A stretch of DNA of 64,000 nt, taken from contig NZ_JAMPKY010000002.1 in the NCBI RefSeq assembly GCF_039962255.1, forward strand, positions 514,774 through 578,773, given 5' to 3'. Shown here one piece after another: positions 1 to 8,902 of the stretch; the first letter of the stretch is position 1, and each line of letters starts with the position of its first letter. Below the pieces are notes generated by a model. That model was not told the DNA's origin. It did not search any database and worked only from the letters and a program-made list of their open reading frames with translations. The position numbers and the translations under genes are program-made. This DNA comes from Leptolyngbya subtilissima AS-A7 (GTDB lineage: Bacteria > Cyanobacteriota > Cyanobacteriia > Phormidesmidales > Phormidesmidaceae).

Positions 1-352
1 AGCTGCTGCCATCTTTGCGCCAAAACACCTCGTTGGTCACCCGCCGCACGCTGCCATCCTGAAAGGCCGCATAGATTGGGCAGGCCTCCCGTTGGTAGGG
101 GCGACCATCGGCCAGGGAATGGTGCATCACTGCATGCATTGACTGGCCGATCAGCTCGTCGGTTGACCAGCCAATCATGGCAGCAGCGGCAGGATTTACA
201 AAGGTGACGTTGCCCGCCATATCCAGCCCGTAGATGCCCTCGCCCACAGCATTAAGAATTAGCTGGTGCTGGCGGCGCAGGTGCTCTAGCTGCCCCAGGG
301 GTGCGGTGGGCGCAGCAGTCTCTCTAGGGGGTAACCAGTAGGTTTGAGTCAT
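1..352 (-). CDS. PAS-domain sensor protein, N-terminal part only
   Basis: The reading frame starts at an ATG (352-350) and runs off the left edge of the window, giving about 117 residues. After a short leader it has a PAS fold pattern: LILNAVGEGIYGLDMAG, then FVNPAAAAMIGW and ELIGQS. This is the typical start of a PAS domain in cyanobacterial histidine kinases and diguanylate cyclases. The output domain lies outside the window, so the enzymatic class cannot be given. It is divergent from the response regulator at 693, which leaves open a shared regulatory region. Confidence 0.75.
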   Translation of the reverse strand, partial: MTQTYWLPPRETAAPTAPLGQLEHLRRQHQLILNAVGEGIYGLDMAGNVTFVNPAAAAMIGWSTDELIGQSMHAVMHHSLADGRPYQREACPIYAAFQDGSVRRVTNEVFWRKDGSS

Positions 353-692
353 CTGGGTAGCGATCGCAACAAAACATTTTGCCGACTCTAGGGGCAAGTA
401 AACCCAAGCCATCGCGCTGACTAGGGAGAAAGTATCACCCTATACAACAGCACGTTCCCCTAAGGTTTACTACAGAAACATGGCGCAATTAACTACCCTC
501 AATAGTAGCGGCAAGCGTCGTGATACAAATTTAGAATTTTCCGAATAACAGCTCAGCTTCTGAGTTCTGTTTGGGCTGTCTTTATATTGATTAGATCATC
601 AAATTTAATAGTCAATTTAATCTGATTAATCTGAAAAAACTTAGTACTTGAACCGCCATAGCAACGCCACCGACCCCAAAACGAGAATTACT

Positions 693-1478
693 GTGAAGAC
701 TATTCTCATCATTGAAGACGAAACCCAAACTCGCCATCTTTTTCTCAAATGCCTAGAGTTTGAGGGGTTCCGTGCCGTAGGGGCTAGCGACGGCACCACT
801 GGGGTGGCGATGGCTCAGCAGCATACCCCCGATCTGGTCGTGTGCGACATCATGATGCCTGATGTGGATGGCTATTCAGTGCTCTCTGCTCTGCGTAAAA
901 CAAGGCAGACGGCGCTAATTCCCCTCATCTTTCTCACTGCTAAAGTGACCATGGCCGACCTGCGCCGAGGTATGGAGCTAGGGGCTGACGACTACTTAAC
1001 CAAACCCTGCACCGTTGAGCAATTTTTGGCCGCCATCAACAGCCGCCTACAGCGTCAGGAACAACTCTCAAAGCTTTACGCCGACGAAGGAAGCCATCCC
1101 CAAGAACCATCTCAGGTTTCCTTATCAACCAACATTTTTCCCGTCGAACCCAAGCTAGCCAACGTCTTTTGCTTTATTGAAGCCCACTACCAAAAACCAA
1201 TTAGCCTCAACGATGTGGCCCAGAATGTAGGCTATTCCCCAGCCTATTTAACCAATTTGGTGCAGTCACACACTGGGCGCACGGTCAAGCAGTGGATTAT
1301 TGAGCGCCGCTTAGCCGAAGCCAAAACTTTGCTGGCCACCACTGCCAATAGCATCCGCCAAATTGCCGAAGCTTCAGGCTATAGTGATGCGGGCTATTTC
1401 ACCCGTCAATTTCGTCAGTTCCACGGTGTTTCTCCCCAAGCATGGAGACAAGTTTCTGTATCAGAAACGACAGATTAG
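693..1478 (+). CDS. Response regulator with AraC-type DNA-binding domain
   Basis: A two-component response regulator, probably a transcription factor. Residues 1-120 form a receiver domain: the start VKTILIIEDE supplies the acidic pocket, VVCDIMMPDVDGY carries the phospho-acceptor Asp, and TAK and the Lys of TKPC complete the site. Residues about 160-255 form an AraC/XylS double helix-turn-helix ending GYFTRQFRQFHGVSPQAWR. I chose GTG 693 because it opens directly into the receiver domain; a TTG at 648 would add 15 residues that do not fit the fold. No kinase is adjacent on the same strand. It sits just upstream of the cyanate operon, so control of that operon is possible but unproven. Confidence 0.85.
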   Translation: MKTILIIEDETQTRHLFLKCLEFEGFRAVGASDGTTGVAMAQQHTPDLVVCDIMMPDVDGYSVLSALRKTRQTALIPLIFLTAKVTMADLRRGMELGADDYLTKPCTVEQFLAAINSRLQRQEQLSKLYADEGSHPQEPSQVSLSTNIFPVEPKLANVFCFIEAHYQKPISLNDVAQNVGYSPAYLTNLVQSHTGRTVKQWIIERRLAEAKTLLATTANSIRQIAEASGYSDAGYFTRQFRQFHGVSPQAWRQVSVSETTD

Positions 1479-1837
1479 TGCTTGGTCTTAGGCTTCAAAT
1501 TATTTTCAAAAGAAAGTCCTACTACATCCAAAATTTGCTCCGGTGCGCTTTTGATTTAGGCTTGGTAACCTGTCTAATAACTTACTCAACCCGCAGGCGA
1601 GAGCAGGGCAATCAGGGCAGCTAAATGCTCGTTTTTCAGGTGGCTCAACCGGGTTTTCAAGTTCATCGGGGAAAGATTTTTGTCGCGTTCAACTATCTGT
1701 TTATGGTCATTTCAGCAGTAGCAAAGTCGCTCAACGACTGGGGCAGTTTGAGTTGCGCATCACCCTCCCTGATGCTGCCCGGTCGTCCCTGCCGGGATTG
1801 CGGCACGGTGCATTTTACGGACGATCACTCGCGGTTT

Positions 1838-3346
1838 ATGGAAACCATGCCCCAAGACCCGGTCGATATGGTCGACGACCTAGTGAAGATGGGGATTTAT
1901 AAGCAAAACCAGCTGCGCGCCGCCGACACCGTCAACGCCTACGAGCTGCGCAAGACGTTGTTTCTCAAGCGAGTGGGCCGCAACAACCCCCAACGCGAAA
2001 AGCTGATTTTGGCGCTGTGTGAGCAGGCCGGCGGATTAGAAAATGCCTTTGCGGCAGCCTTTGGCCCTCAGGCCGGGCTGTTCTTTGCTGACTTAGTACG
2101 CAACAGTGGGGCGACCCGTCGCGAGTTCCTGCGCAACATGGCTGTAGGTGCGGCGCTGGTCACCCTAGCCAGCTGTGCTGGTGGTAGCGACGAGCCTGCT
2201 GCAGAAGAGTCGACCGTAGCCCCCGTTGACACGAGCAATCTGGAGAAAACCGACATTCAGGTGGGCTTTATCCCGATCACCTGCGCAACACCAATCATTA
2301 TGTCGGAGCCACTAGGCTTCTACGAAAAGTACGGCTTTAACGCTACGGTGGTGAAAATGCCGAGTTGGGGTGCGGTGCGGGATTCGGCGATCGCAGGCGA
2401 ACTCGACGCCTACCACATGCTGGCGCCCATGCCCATCGCTATGACCCTGGGTCTGGGCTCTGCTGCCTTTGGCGTCAAGCTAGCCAGCATTGAAAACGTC
2501 AACGGCCAGGCCATTACCGTGGCCGAGCGCCATAAGGGCAACGTAGATGGCCCTGCCGACTTTAAGGGCTTTGTGATCGGCGTGCCTTTCCCCTACTCCA
2601 TGCACAACCTGCTGATTCGCTATTACCTGGCTTCGGGTGGCCTCGACCCTGACGTAGATGTGCAGATTCGTCCCGTGCCCCCGCCGGACAGCATTGCTCA
2701 GCTCATTGCTGGGGACATCGACGCGATGCTGATGCCCGACCCGTTTAACCAGCGGGCTGTGTACGAAGGCGCTGGCTATATTCACATGCTCAGCAAAGAG
2801 CTGTGGGACGGTCACCCCTGCTGTGCCTTTGCTGCTAGTGACGAATGGATTACCGCCAACCCCAACGCCTTCCGATCGCTGAATAAGGCGATCATCGAGG
2901 CAGCGGGCTACGCTCAAGACCCTGCCAACCGCTCTGAAATTGCCGCCGCGATTTCCGATCGCGCCTTTCTAAACCAGCCTCCAGAGGTGGTTGAAGCGGT
3001 GCTGACCGGCAACTTTGACGATGGCCAGGGCAACACCCTTTCAGAGCCCAATCGCATCGGCTTCGAGCCCTACCCTTGGCAGAGTTTCGCCAAGTGGATT
3101 TCGTCCCAGCTGGTGCGCTGGGAGCTGCTGGGGGAGGGCAACACCGCTGCAACCGTCAGCAACAGCGACATCGACCAAGTGGGTCAAGAGGTCTTTTTAA
3201 CTGACCTGGCCCGAGAGCTGGCCCTTGAGCTGGGTCAAGAGCCCCCCTTCGAGACCGATCGCACCGAAACCCTAGCCTTCGACACCTTTGACCCAACCGC
3301 GTCGGCAGACTATGTCGAAAGCCAAATTGACCAGTTTGGTAAGTAA
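1838..3346 (+). CDS. cynA: Cyanate/nitrate-type ABC transporter substrate-binding lipoprotein (CynA-like)
   Basis: Periplasmic binding protein of the NrtA/CmpA/SsuA family, assigned to cyanate uptake because CynB-, CynD- and CynS-like genes follow. From ATG 1838, residues 94-95 are the twin arginines of a Tat-like signal (TRREFLRNM), followed by a hydrophobic stretch and a lipobox (LASC, Cys 113). The binding domain then starts at IQVGFIPITCATPIIMSEPL. About 90 residues precede the Tat motif, which is far longer than a normal signal n-region. No credible start lies nearer the motif. The frame stays open upstream to 1625, with another ATG at 1772, so the start is uncertain. Nitrite or bicarbonate remain possible substrates. 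Confidence 0.8.
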   Translation: METMPQDPVDMVDDLVKMGIYKQNQLRAADTVNAYELRKTLFLKRVGRNNPQREKLILALCEQAGGLENAFAAAFGPQAGLFFADLVRNSGATRREFLRNMAVGAALVTLASCAGGSDEPAAEESTVAPVDTSNLEKTDIQVGFIPITCATPIIMSEPLGFYEKYGFNATVVKMPSWGAVRDSAIAGELDAYHMLAPMPIAMTLGLGSAAFGVKLASIENVNGQAITVAERHKGNVDGPADFKGFVIGVPFPYSMHNLLIRYYLASGGLDPDVDVQIRPVPPPDSIAQLIAGDIDAMLMPDPFNQRAVYEGAGYIHMLSKELWDGHPCCAFAASDEWITANPNAFRSLNKAIIEAAGYAQDPANRSEIAAAISDRAFLNQPPEVVEAVLTGNFDDGQGNTLSEPNRIGFEPYPWQSFAKWISSQLVRWELLGEGNTAATVSNSDIDQVGQEVFLTDLARELALELGQEPPFETDRTETLAFDTFDPTASADYVESQIDQFGK

Positions 3347-3442
3347 GTTTTTCTTGGCCAAAACATTGGTTCCACCTTTGACATAGCGACGGTTGGGGTG
3401 AGTGGAATCGCTATCGGCGCAGTTTTTAGGAGGTATTGAATC

Positions 3443-4282
3443 ATGACGGCGAGTCACAGCACGCCTGGATTGATCGGAGCGGAGCGGCAAACACCGCTCT
3501 GGCACAACGAAAATGTAAGAGCGTTCGCGCTGTTTATGCTCTCTCTCGGCATCTTTCTGCTGTTTTGGGAAATTGGGGCGAAATCGGGCTGGTTTGTGAA
3601 GGGGGTACCCACTGCCACCGAGACCATCAAAGAGTTTTGGTGGTGGGTGACAAACCCGTTTTACCGCAACGGCCCCAACGATCTGGGTATCGGCTGGAAT
3701 TTACTAATTAGTCTGCGGCGGGTGGCGATCGGCTATATTGCGGCCTCGCTGGTGGCGGTGCCCCTGGGCATTTTGATCGGCATTTCGCCCGTGGCGTTTA
3801 AGGCGTTTAACCCCTACGTGCAGCTGCTCAAGCCGATTTCGCCTCTGGCTTGGCTGCCGCTGGGCTTGTATTTGCTGCGCGATTCTGAGAAAACCGGCAT
3901 TTTCATCATCTTTATCTCCAGCATCTGGCCGACGCTGATCAACACCACCTTTGGTGTAGCCAACGTCAACCAGGATTACCTAGACGTATCTAAAACCCTG
4001 GGTGCCTCACGCCTGCGCACCATCTGGAAGGTAATAATTCCGGCGGCGCTGCCCAGTATTGTGTCGGGTCTGCGGATCAGCATGGGCATTGCCTGGTTAG
4101 TGATTGTGGCGGCAGAAATGCTGCTCGGCACGGGCCTCGGCTATTTCATCTGGAACGAGTGGAACAACCTGTCAATTCCAAATATTTTGGTGGCCATTTT
4201 CATCATTGGTTTGACAGGGCTGCTGCTGGATAGCCTGTTTGCCGCCCTCGAAAAATTTGTTGCCTTTGGTCGAAACTCATGA
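3443..4282 (+). CDS. cynB: ABC transporter permease (CynB-like)
   Basis: Inner-membrane permease of the NrtB/SsuC family, 279 residues with about six membrane spans. The binding-protein-dependent transport signature lies near DYLDVSKTLGASRLRTIWKV, which is the EAA loop that docks on the ATPase. A strong ribosome site (AGGAGG at 3428) precedes ATG 3443. Its stop overlaps the start of the ATPase gene by four bases (ATGA), indicating translational coupling. Together with the binding protein and CynD it should import cyanate; specificity is inferred from the adjacent cyanase. Confidence 0.88.
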   Translation: MTASHSTPGLIGAERQTPLWHNENVRAFALFMLSLGIFLLFWEIGAKSGWFVKGVPTATETIKEFWWWVTNPFYRNGPNDLGIGWNLLISLRRVAIGYIAASLVAVPLGILIGISPVAFKAFNPYVQLLKPISPLAWLPLGLYLLRDSEKTGIFIIFISSIWPTLINTTFGVANVNQDYLDVSKTLGASRLRTIWKVIIPAALPSIVSGLRISMGIAWLVIVAAEMLLGTGLGYFIWNEWNNLSIPNILVAIFIIGLTGLLLDSLFAALEKFVAFGRNS

Positions 4283-5163
4283 GTACTGTTCCCGTTAATA
4301 CGGTTGACCCGGTTGATATGCGATCGCAGACAGCTCAGCTGTCGATTCGCCAGGTGGCGAAGGTTTTCCCCGGCAAAAAAGATCTGTTTAGCAAGCTCAC
4401 CGGCAAAACCCGCCGCGATTTCGTCGCCATCCAAGATATCAACCTTGACATTGAGCCGAATACCTTCGTGTCGATCATCGGCCCATCGGGCTGCGGCAAA
4501 TCGACTCTGCTGAATATGATTGCTGGCCTCAGCCCGATCACTAGCGGCGAGATTTTGCTCAACGGTGCCCCGATCGCTGGGCCAGGGCCAGACCGGGGCA
4601 TGGTCTTTCAAAACTACGCCCTGATGCCTTGGATGACGGTGGAGGAAAACCTGCGGTTTGCGGTAGAAACCGTGGACCCAAAAATTTCGGCGAAAAAGCG
4701 CGATCGCATCATCAAAGAGCACATTCAGCTGGTGGGCCTCAGCGGGGCCGAGCGCAAGCACCCCCACGAGCTCTCGGGCGGCATGCGCCAGCGGGTCGGC
4801 ATTGCCCGCGCCCTAGCCATCAACCCCCAAATGCTGCTGATGGATGAGCCCTTTGGTGCCCTCGATGCCCTCACCCGCGCCTTCTTGCAGGAGGAGGTCG
4901 AGCGCATCTGGGAACAGCAGCGCAAGACCGTGATCATGATTACCCACAGCATTGAAGAGGCGCTGCTGCTGAGCGATCGCATCGTCATGATGACCCGTGG
5001 CCCTGCCGCCCGCATCGACGAGATTTTAGAGGTGCCCTTTCCTCGGCCCCGCGATCGTGAAACCATACAGCAGCATCCTGCCTACAAGGGTCTCAAAGCA
5101 GAGATGGAGAGCCATCTGTTTCGAGAAACTCGCGCGGTGGAGGCGGAGCGGGTGGGGAAGTAG
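4279..5163 (+). CDS. cynD: ABC transporter ATP-binding protein (CynD-like)
   Basis: The ATPase subunit of the importer, 294 residues, NrtD/SsuB family. Walker A is GPSGCGKST, the ABC signature is LSGGMRQR, and Walker B is LLMDEPFGALD, followed by the switch His in MITHSIEEA. There is an insertion between the first strand and Walker A (KKDLFSKLTGKTRRDF), as is common in the NrtD/CmpD branch. The gene is coupled to the permease by a four-base overlap. It acts on the cytoplasmic side of the membrane. Confidence 0.88.
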   Translation: MSTVPVNTVDPVDMRSQTAQLSIRQVAKVFPGKKDLFSKLTGKTRRDFVAIQDINLDIEPNTFVSIIGPSGCGKSTLLNMIAGLSPITSGEILLNGAPIAGPGPDRGMVFQNYALMPWMTVEENLRFAVETVDPKISAKKRDRIIKEHIQLVGLSGAERKHPHELSGGMRQRVGIARALAINPQMLLMDEPFGALDALTRAFLQEEVERIWEQQRKTVIMITHSIEEALLLSDRIVMMTRGPAARIDEILEVPFPRPRDRETIQQHPAYKGLKAEMESHLFRETRAVEAERVGK

Positions 5164-5336
5164 AGGAGTGATGGGGTGGATGGGTAGGGGGTGGATAGGT
5201 GGACCTCAAATAACCGTAGGGTGGGTGGTCACTCAACCTCTGCTCCCTCACACTATCCTTGCTTCGCCGTAACCTAACCGCCCACTGTGGCTACATGCCA
5301 GAAAATCCTGCCACATCCTCTGACCCTCTCCCCCAG

Positions 5337-5359
5337 CCCCTCTCCCCTAGGGAGAGGGG
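5337..5359. repeat. Dispersed palindrome between cynD and cynS
   Basis: A perfect 10-bp inverted repeat with a CTA loop (CCCCTCTCCC / GGGAGAGGGG), preceded by a CCCTCTCCCCCAG tract. This is a familiar intergenic repeat in cyanobacterial genomes. Here it lies in the cynD-cynS gap and could act as a processing or attenuation hairpin that separates cynS expression from the transporter. Confidence 0.7.
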
Positions 5360-5400
5360 AGCCGGAATTGACCACAGACGTACTTAGGAGGACTTTAACT

Positions 5401-5844
5401 ATGACCGTTTCCGCTATTACCGAAAAACTACTGGCTGCTAAAAAAGCCGCTGGCCTTAGCTTTGCTGACCTCGAAGCTAAAACTGGCTGCGACGAAGTGT
5501 GGCTCGCCTCCATTTTCTATCGCCAAGCCAGCGCCTCTGAGGAAGAGGCCACCAAAATCATTGAAGCGCTCGGTGCCGACGCTTCCCTGGTCGAGGCTCT
5601 GACCGACTTCCCCGTCAAAGGTGGACTCGATCCCGTCATCCCCACCGACCCGCTGATCTACCGCTTCTACGAGATTATGCAGGTCTACGGCATGCCCATG
5701 AAAGCCGTTATCCACGAAAAGTTTGGCGACGGCATTATGAGCGCCATCGACTTCACGCTTGATATAGAAAAGGTTGAGGATCCGAAGGGCGATCGCGTCA
5801 AAGTGATCATGAACGGCAAATTCCTGCCCTACAAAAAGTGGTAG
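5401..5844 (+). CDS. cynS: Cyanate hydratase (cyanase)
   Basis: Cyanase converts cyanate and bicarbonate to ammonia and CO2 (via carbamate), so imported cyanate becomes a nitrogen source. The 147-residue length matches the family. An N-terminal helical DNA-binding-like fold is followed by the catalytic half. The three catalytic residues are present with correct spacing: Arg88 and Glu91 in YRFYE and Ser114 in GIMSAIDF, matching Arg96, Glu99 and Ser122 of the E. coli enzyme. ATG 5401 is chosen because AGGAGG lies just upstream and the protein begins as in the family; an upstream ATG at 5287 would translate the repeat at 5337. Confidence 0.96.
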   Translation: MTVSAITEKLLAAKKAAGLSFADLEAKTGCDEVWLASIFYRQASASEEEATKIIEALGADASLVEALTDFPVKGGLDPVIPTDPLIYRFYEIMQVYGMPMKAVIHEKFGDGIMSAIDFTLDIEKVEDPKGDRVKVIMNGKFLPYKKW

Positions 5845-5877
5845 ACCCCGGTTACGCGTCCTGACTCACAATCTCTG

Positions 5878-5904
5878 GGCTGTTGGCGATCGCTAACAGC
5901 CTTT
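5878..5904 (+). terminator. Hairpin after cynS
   Basis: GGCTGTT (5878-5884) pairs with AACAGCC (5895-5901) around a GCGATCGC palindrome, followed by TTT. It lies 33 bases after the cynS stop and probably ends the cyn transcript. The T-run is short, so confidence is moderate. Confidence 0.5.
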
Positions 5905-5958
5905 CCTATGCCCTTCCCTCACCCCCATCTTCCCCATCTCCTCTACTCATCCACCCCT

Positions 5959-6426
5959 ATGCCCACTCCCATCGCCCCCCCCTTTACGCTAGAGACTGCG
6001 ATCGCCAAAGCTCGCATGGCCGAAGATGCCTGGAACAGCCGCGATCCCGATCGCGTTGCCCTCGCCTACACCGAAGACAGCCACTGGCGTAACCGGGCCG
6101 AAATCTTTCAGGGCCGCGACGCCATCCGCGCTTTTTTGCGCCGCAAGTGGGATAAGGAACTCGACTACCGCCTGATCAAAGAGGTGTGGGCCTACGGCGA
6201 CAACCGCATTTCGGTACGATTTCAATACGAATGGCACGACGACGCTGGCCAGTGGTACCGCGCCTACGGCAACGAAAACTGGGAGTTCGACGAAAACGGC
6301 CTCATGCGCCGCCGCGAAGCCAGCATCAATGACAGACCCATCACCGCTGAAGAACGCCGCTTCTTTTGGGATACTTCCGGCCCTCGCCCACAGGAGCATC
6401 CTGGGTTGATTGACTCACCGGTTTAG
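5959..6426 (+). CDS. DUF1348 / SnoaL-like (NTF2-fold) protein
   Basis: A 155-residue protein of the DUF1348 branch of the NTF2-like superfamily, whose biochemical role is unknown. Typical stretches are [34 protein letters not shown] and [21 protein letters not shown], with [12 protein letters not shown] near the end. ATG 5959 is preferred over ATG 5908, since the extra residues would be encoded by a C/T-rich low-complexity repeat. It is a single gene between cynS and a Uma2 gene. Confidence 0.8.
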   Translation: MPTPIAPPFTLETAIAKARMAEDAWNSRDPDRVALAYTEDSHWRNRAEIFQGRDAIRAFLRRKWDKELDYRLIKEVWAYGDNRISVRFQYEWHDDAGQWYRAYGNENWEFDENGLMRRREASINDRPITAEERRFFWDTSGPRPQEHPGLIDSPV

Positions 6427-6512
6427 CCAACCGTTGAATCACAGTCTCAAGCAACCGGAGTGCTACCCCAACTACAATTGTTGTCCGTGCTTAGCCCCAA
6501 GCGACTCTGTTT

Positions 6513-7115
6513 CTACCAGATTTTAGCCATGCGGAGGACAAAATTCGGCAGTTCGGGATCGCCACTAACCAGGTCAGGGTTCACCAGAATTTCGGGTGGT
6601 TGATGAGGCCGATAGACATGCACCTGACGGGCCTTGCGATCGATCAGCCATCCTAAAGCAGCACCGTTGGCAATATACTCCTTCATCTTTTCCTTCAGCC
6701 CACTGAGTGAATCACTCGACGATCGCAGTTCTATAACAAAGTCTGGGCAGAGGGGCGCAAAGGAGGCTTGTTCAGCCTCTGTCAGCATTGTCCAACGTTC
6801 TAAACGGACCCAAGCGGCATCGGGCGATCGCGTTGACCCATCGGGCAAAGTAAACCCGGCGCTAGAGTCAAAGGCTTCGCCGGTACCATCGGCATCGGCC
6901 CAGTTGGCCAACTGCTGGGCGATCTTGAGGTTGCGGTTGCCGGTATCAGAAAACGCAGGGGGCATAACAATCACCTCGCCGCTGGCCGATCGCTCGATAC
7001 GTAAATCCCGATTGGCCTGGCAAAAGTCATAGAATTCAGCGGCAGTCATCTCAGCGCTGGCCGGAAAGTTAACCCTTAGCGGCAGATTTTCTGTTTGGAT
7101 CAACAGCGTTGTCAT
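6513..7115 (-). CDS. Uma2 family protein (DUF820, restriction-endonuclease fold)
   Basis: A 200-residue Uma2 protein, a PD-(D/E)XK-like family highly expanded in cyanobacteria. The core is seen in FYDFCQANRDLRIERSASGE, then SPDAAWVRLERW and LCPDFVIELRSSSDSL, where the Asp, Glu and following polar residue resemble the nuclease site, and KMKEYIANGAALGWLIDRKA. Biological role is unsettled; many copies are thought to be linked to mobile elements or defence. Two more family members occur in this window: an intact one at 49386 and a truncated one at 57403. Confidence 0.88.
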   Translation of the reverse strand: MTTLLIQTENLPLRVNFPASAEMTAAEFYDFCQANRDLRIERSASGEVIVMPPAFSDTGNRNLKIAQQLANWADADGTGEAFDSSAGFTLPDGSTRSPDAAWVRLERWTMLTEAEQASFAPLCPDFVIELRSSSDSLSGLKEKMKEYIANGAALGWLIDRKARQVHVYRPHQPPEILVNPDLVSGDPELPNFVLRMAKIW

Positions 7116-7324
7116 AGGCGATCCATGCTCTCTGCAGTGACCTGATCATAGCCCACTGCCTGGATGGCCTAACGAGCTGACGTTCTCGCCTAGGTCACAA
7201 TCGGGTGTTGGGTTAGTTGAAGGGCTGAGAAGCTAGCTAAGCAAATGTCTTTCCCTAGGTAGACCTCAGCTGTGCGCGCCTTTGAGATGCTGTAGAGCAC
7301 AGACAATGGCCTGAGGAGCGATCT

Positions 7325-8230
7325 ATGGTTGGAATGAATTTGTTCAGAACCCTCGCGCTATTAGCGTTGCTCAGCGGGCTGATTGTGCTGGCGGGCTACC
7401 TGCTGGTTGGCAATGAGACGGGCTTGCTCTACGGGCTAGGCTTTGCGGCAGTGAGCAGCTTCGGCTCGTGGTACTACTCTGATCAAGCGGCGCTGGCAGC
7501 ATTTAAGGCCCAGCCCACGCCCCGCGAGGAGGCTACAGAGCTGTATGAGCGGCTAGAAAAACTGAGCGATCGCGCCAACATTCCCACCCCTACCCTCTAC
7601 TTGGTGCCCTCGGAGTCGCCCAATGCCTTTGCCACCGGGCGCGACCCCAATCACGCCGCGATCGCCCTTACCAAGGGCATTATTGAGCTGCTGCCCGACG
7701 AGGAACTCGATGCCGTTATCGCCCACGAACTGACCCACGTGCGCAACCGCGATACCCTCACCCAGGCGGTGGCAGGTACCCTGGCCGGGTCGCTGACCTT
7801 TTTAGGCCGCATTCTAACTTTTGGGGCACTGTATTTTCCGATGGCCCGAGCCGGGGGACGACGCGGCAACAACCCCCTTGCCATTTTGTTTCTGCTGGTG
7901 ATTGCTCCCTTTGCCGCTGGGCTACTGCGCATGGCCCTTTCGAGAACCCGAGAATATGCCGCTGATGCCGGAGCCGCTGAGATTACCGGCAACCCTCTAG
8001 CGCTGGTACGGGCGTTAGAAAGACTGGAGGAAACGGGGCAAAAAGTGCCCATCCACGGCAATCCGGCCTTTGCGCCGCTGTTTATTGTCAACCCTCTTTC
8101 TAAGGAAGGGATGATGACGCTGTTTATGACCCACCCTTCCACCGACGATCGCATTCAGCGCTTGAAGGCTATGGCCGAGCAGGCGATCGTGGGTAAGGCC
8201 GATGAGAAAGCCCTTAGCCCTAGCGCCTAG
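7325..8230 (+). CDS. htpX: M48 zinc metalloprotease, HtpX-like
   Basis: A membrane protease of the HtpX family (301 residues; E. coli HtpX is 293). Two N-terminal hydrophobic spans are followed by the zinc site HELTH (residues 134-138), a pair of further hydrophobic segments, and the third-ligand region SRTREYAADAGAAE. In other bacteria HtpX degrades misfolded membrane proteins under stress. ATG 7325 is preceded by GAGG at suitable distance; a second ATG four codons in is also possible. It is monocistronic. Confidence 0.85.
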   Translation: MVGMNLFRTLALLALLSGLIVLAGYLLVGNETGLLYGLGFAAVSSFGSWYYSDQAALAAFKAQPTPREEATELYERLEKLSDRANIPTPTLYLVPSESPNAFATGRDPNHAAIALTKGIIELLPDEELDAVIAHELTHVRNRDTLTQAVAGTLAGSLTFLGRILTFGALYFPMARAGGRRGNNPLAILFLLVIAPFAAGLLRMALSRTREYAADAGAAEITGNPLALVRALERLEETGQKVPIHGNPAFAPLFIVNPLSKEGMMTLFMTHPSTDDRIQRLKAMAEQAIVGKADEKALSPSA

Positions 8231-8271
8231 GTGGCATGAGTGGCTGTAGCAAGATTTAAGCGGAACTTAGG

Positions 8272-8754
8272 TCAGTAAGGCGAACCATCTTTATGGTTAA
8301 ACTGCCATTGGCCATCTGGGGTGAGAACCGCTTCAATGTCGTCGTCGGGATATGAAACCCGATCATTGGGGCTGCGATCGCCCATTTCCAGATAAACAAC
8401 ATTCTCGCTGGTTTTATTCACTAAGCAGTGGGCATCGCCGTCGCCTGCCTTAAAACCGGCACACACGCCAGGTTGCAGCAGTGTTTCGCCAGCGTTAGTC
8501 ACTAGAGTGGGTTGACCTGAAATGACGTAAACAAACTCATCTTGAGTGGTGTGAGCATGACGCAGCGCCGAAACCCCACCGGGCGCTAGCGTCACGTAGT
8601 TAACACCAAAGTTCGACAGTCCAAAAATACTTCCTAATGGTCTCTTTTCACGACCCGCCATTTTAGCGGCAAAGGGCTCTGGGTAGAGTGATGGTCGCGT
8701 TCGCAGCGGAGCTTCAGCAGCGGCGATGGCGATCGGTTTTTCAGGCTCGCTCAT
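8272..8754 (-). CDS. Cupin domain protein
   Basis: A 160-residue single-domain cupin. The metal-binding motif 1 is HAHTTQDEFVYVISG and motif 2 contains GVCAGFKAGDGDAHCLVN, giving the His and Glu ligands of the beta-barrel. A C-terminal extension YPDDDIEAVLTPDG and FNHKDGSPY is shared with cupin proteins of unknown substrate. ATG 8754 follows a GGAGGAAG ribosome site; the upstream ATG 8769 lies inside that site and is rejected. Substrate is unknown. Confidence 0.85.
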   Translation of the reverse strand: MSEPEKPIAIAAAEAPLRTRPSLYPEPFAAKMAGREKRPLGSIFGLSNFGVNYVTLAPGGVSALRHAHTTQDEFVYVISGQPTLVTNAGETLLQPGVCAGFKAGDGDAHCLVNKTSENVVYLEMGDRSPNDRVSYPDDDIEAVLTPDGQWQFNHKDGSPY

Positions 8755-8902
8755 GCAAACTTCCTCCATCAGGGCGGTGTTCTAGCGATCGCTGCAAAGG
8801 TTCTTTGAGCGGTTGTATATCAGCTAGCTGTTCTAGCCAGTATTAGCTCAATTATGTGCCGAGTGGGCGGGTTGAGGATAGGTGGCGCGATCGCACTAAT
8901 CC

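Noticed and set aside
1479..1837. NtcA-type GTA-N8-TAC site before the cyanate operon
   Set aside because: Several GTA and TAC triplets occur, but none with the eight-base spacing in the parts I checked.
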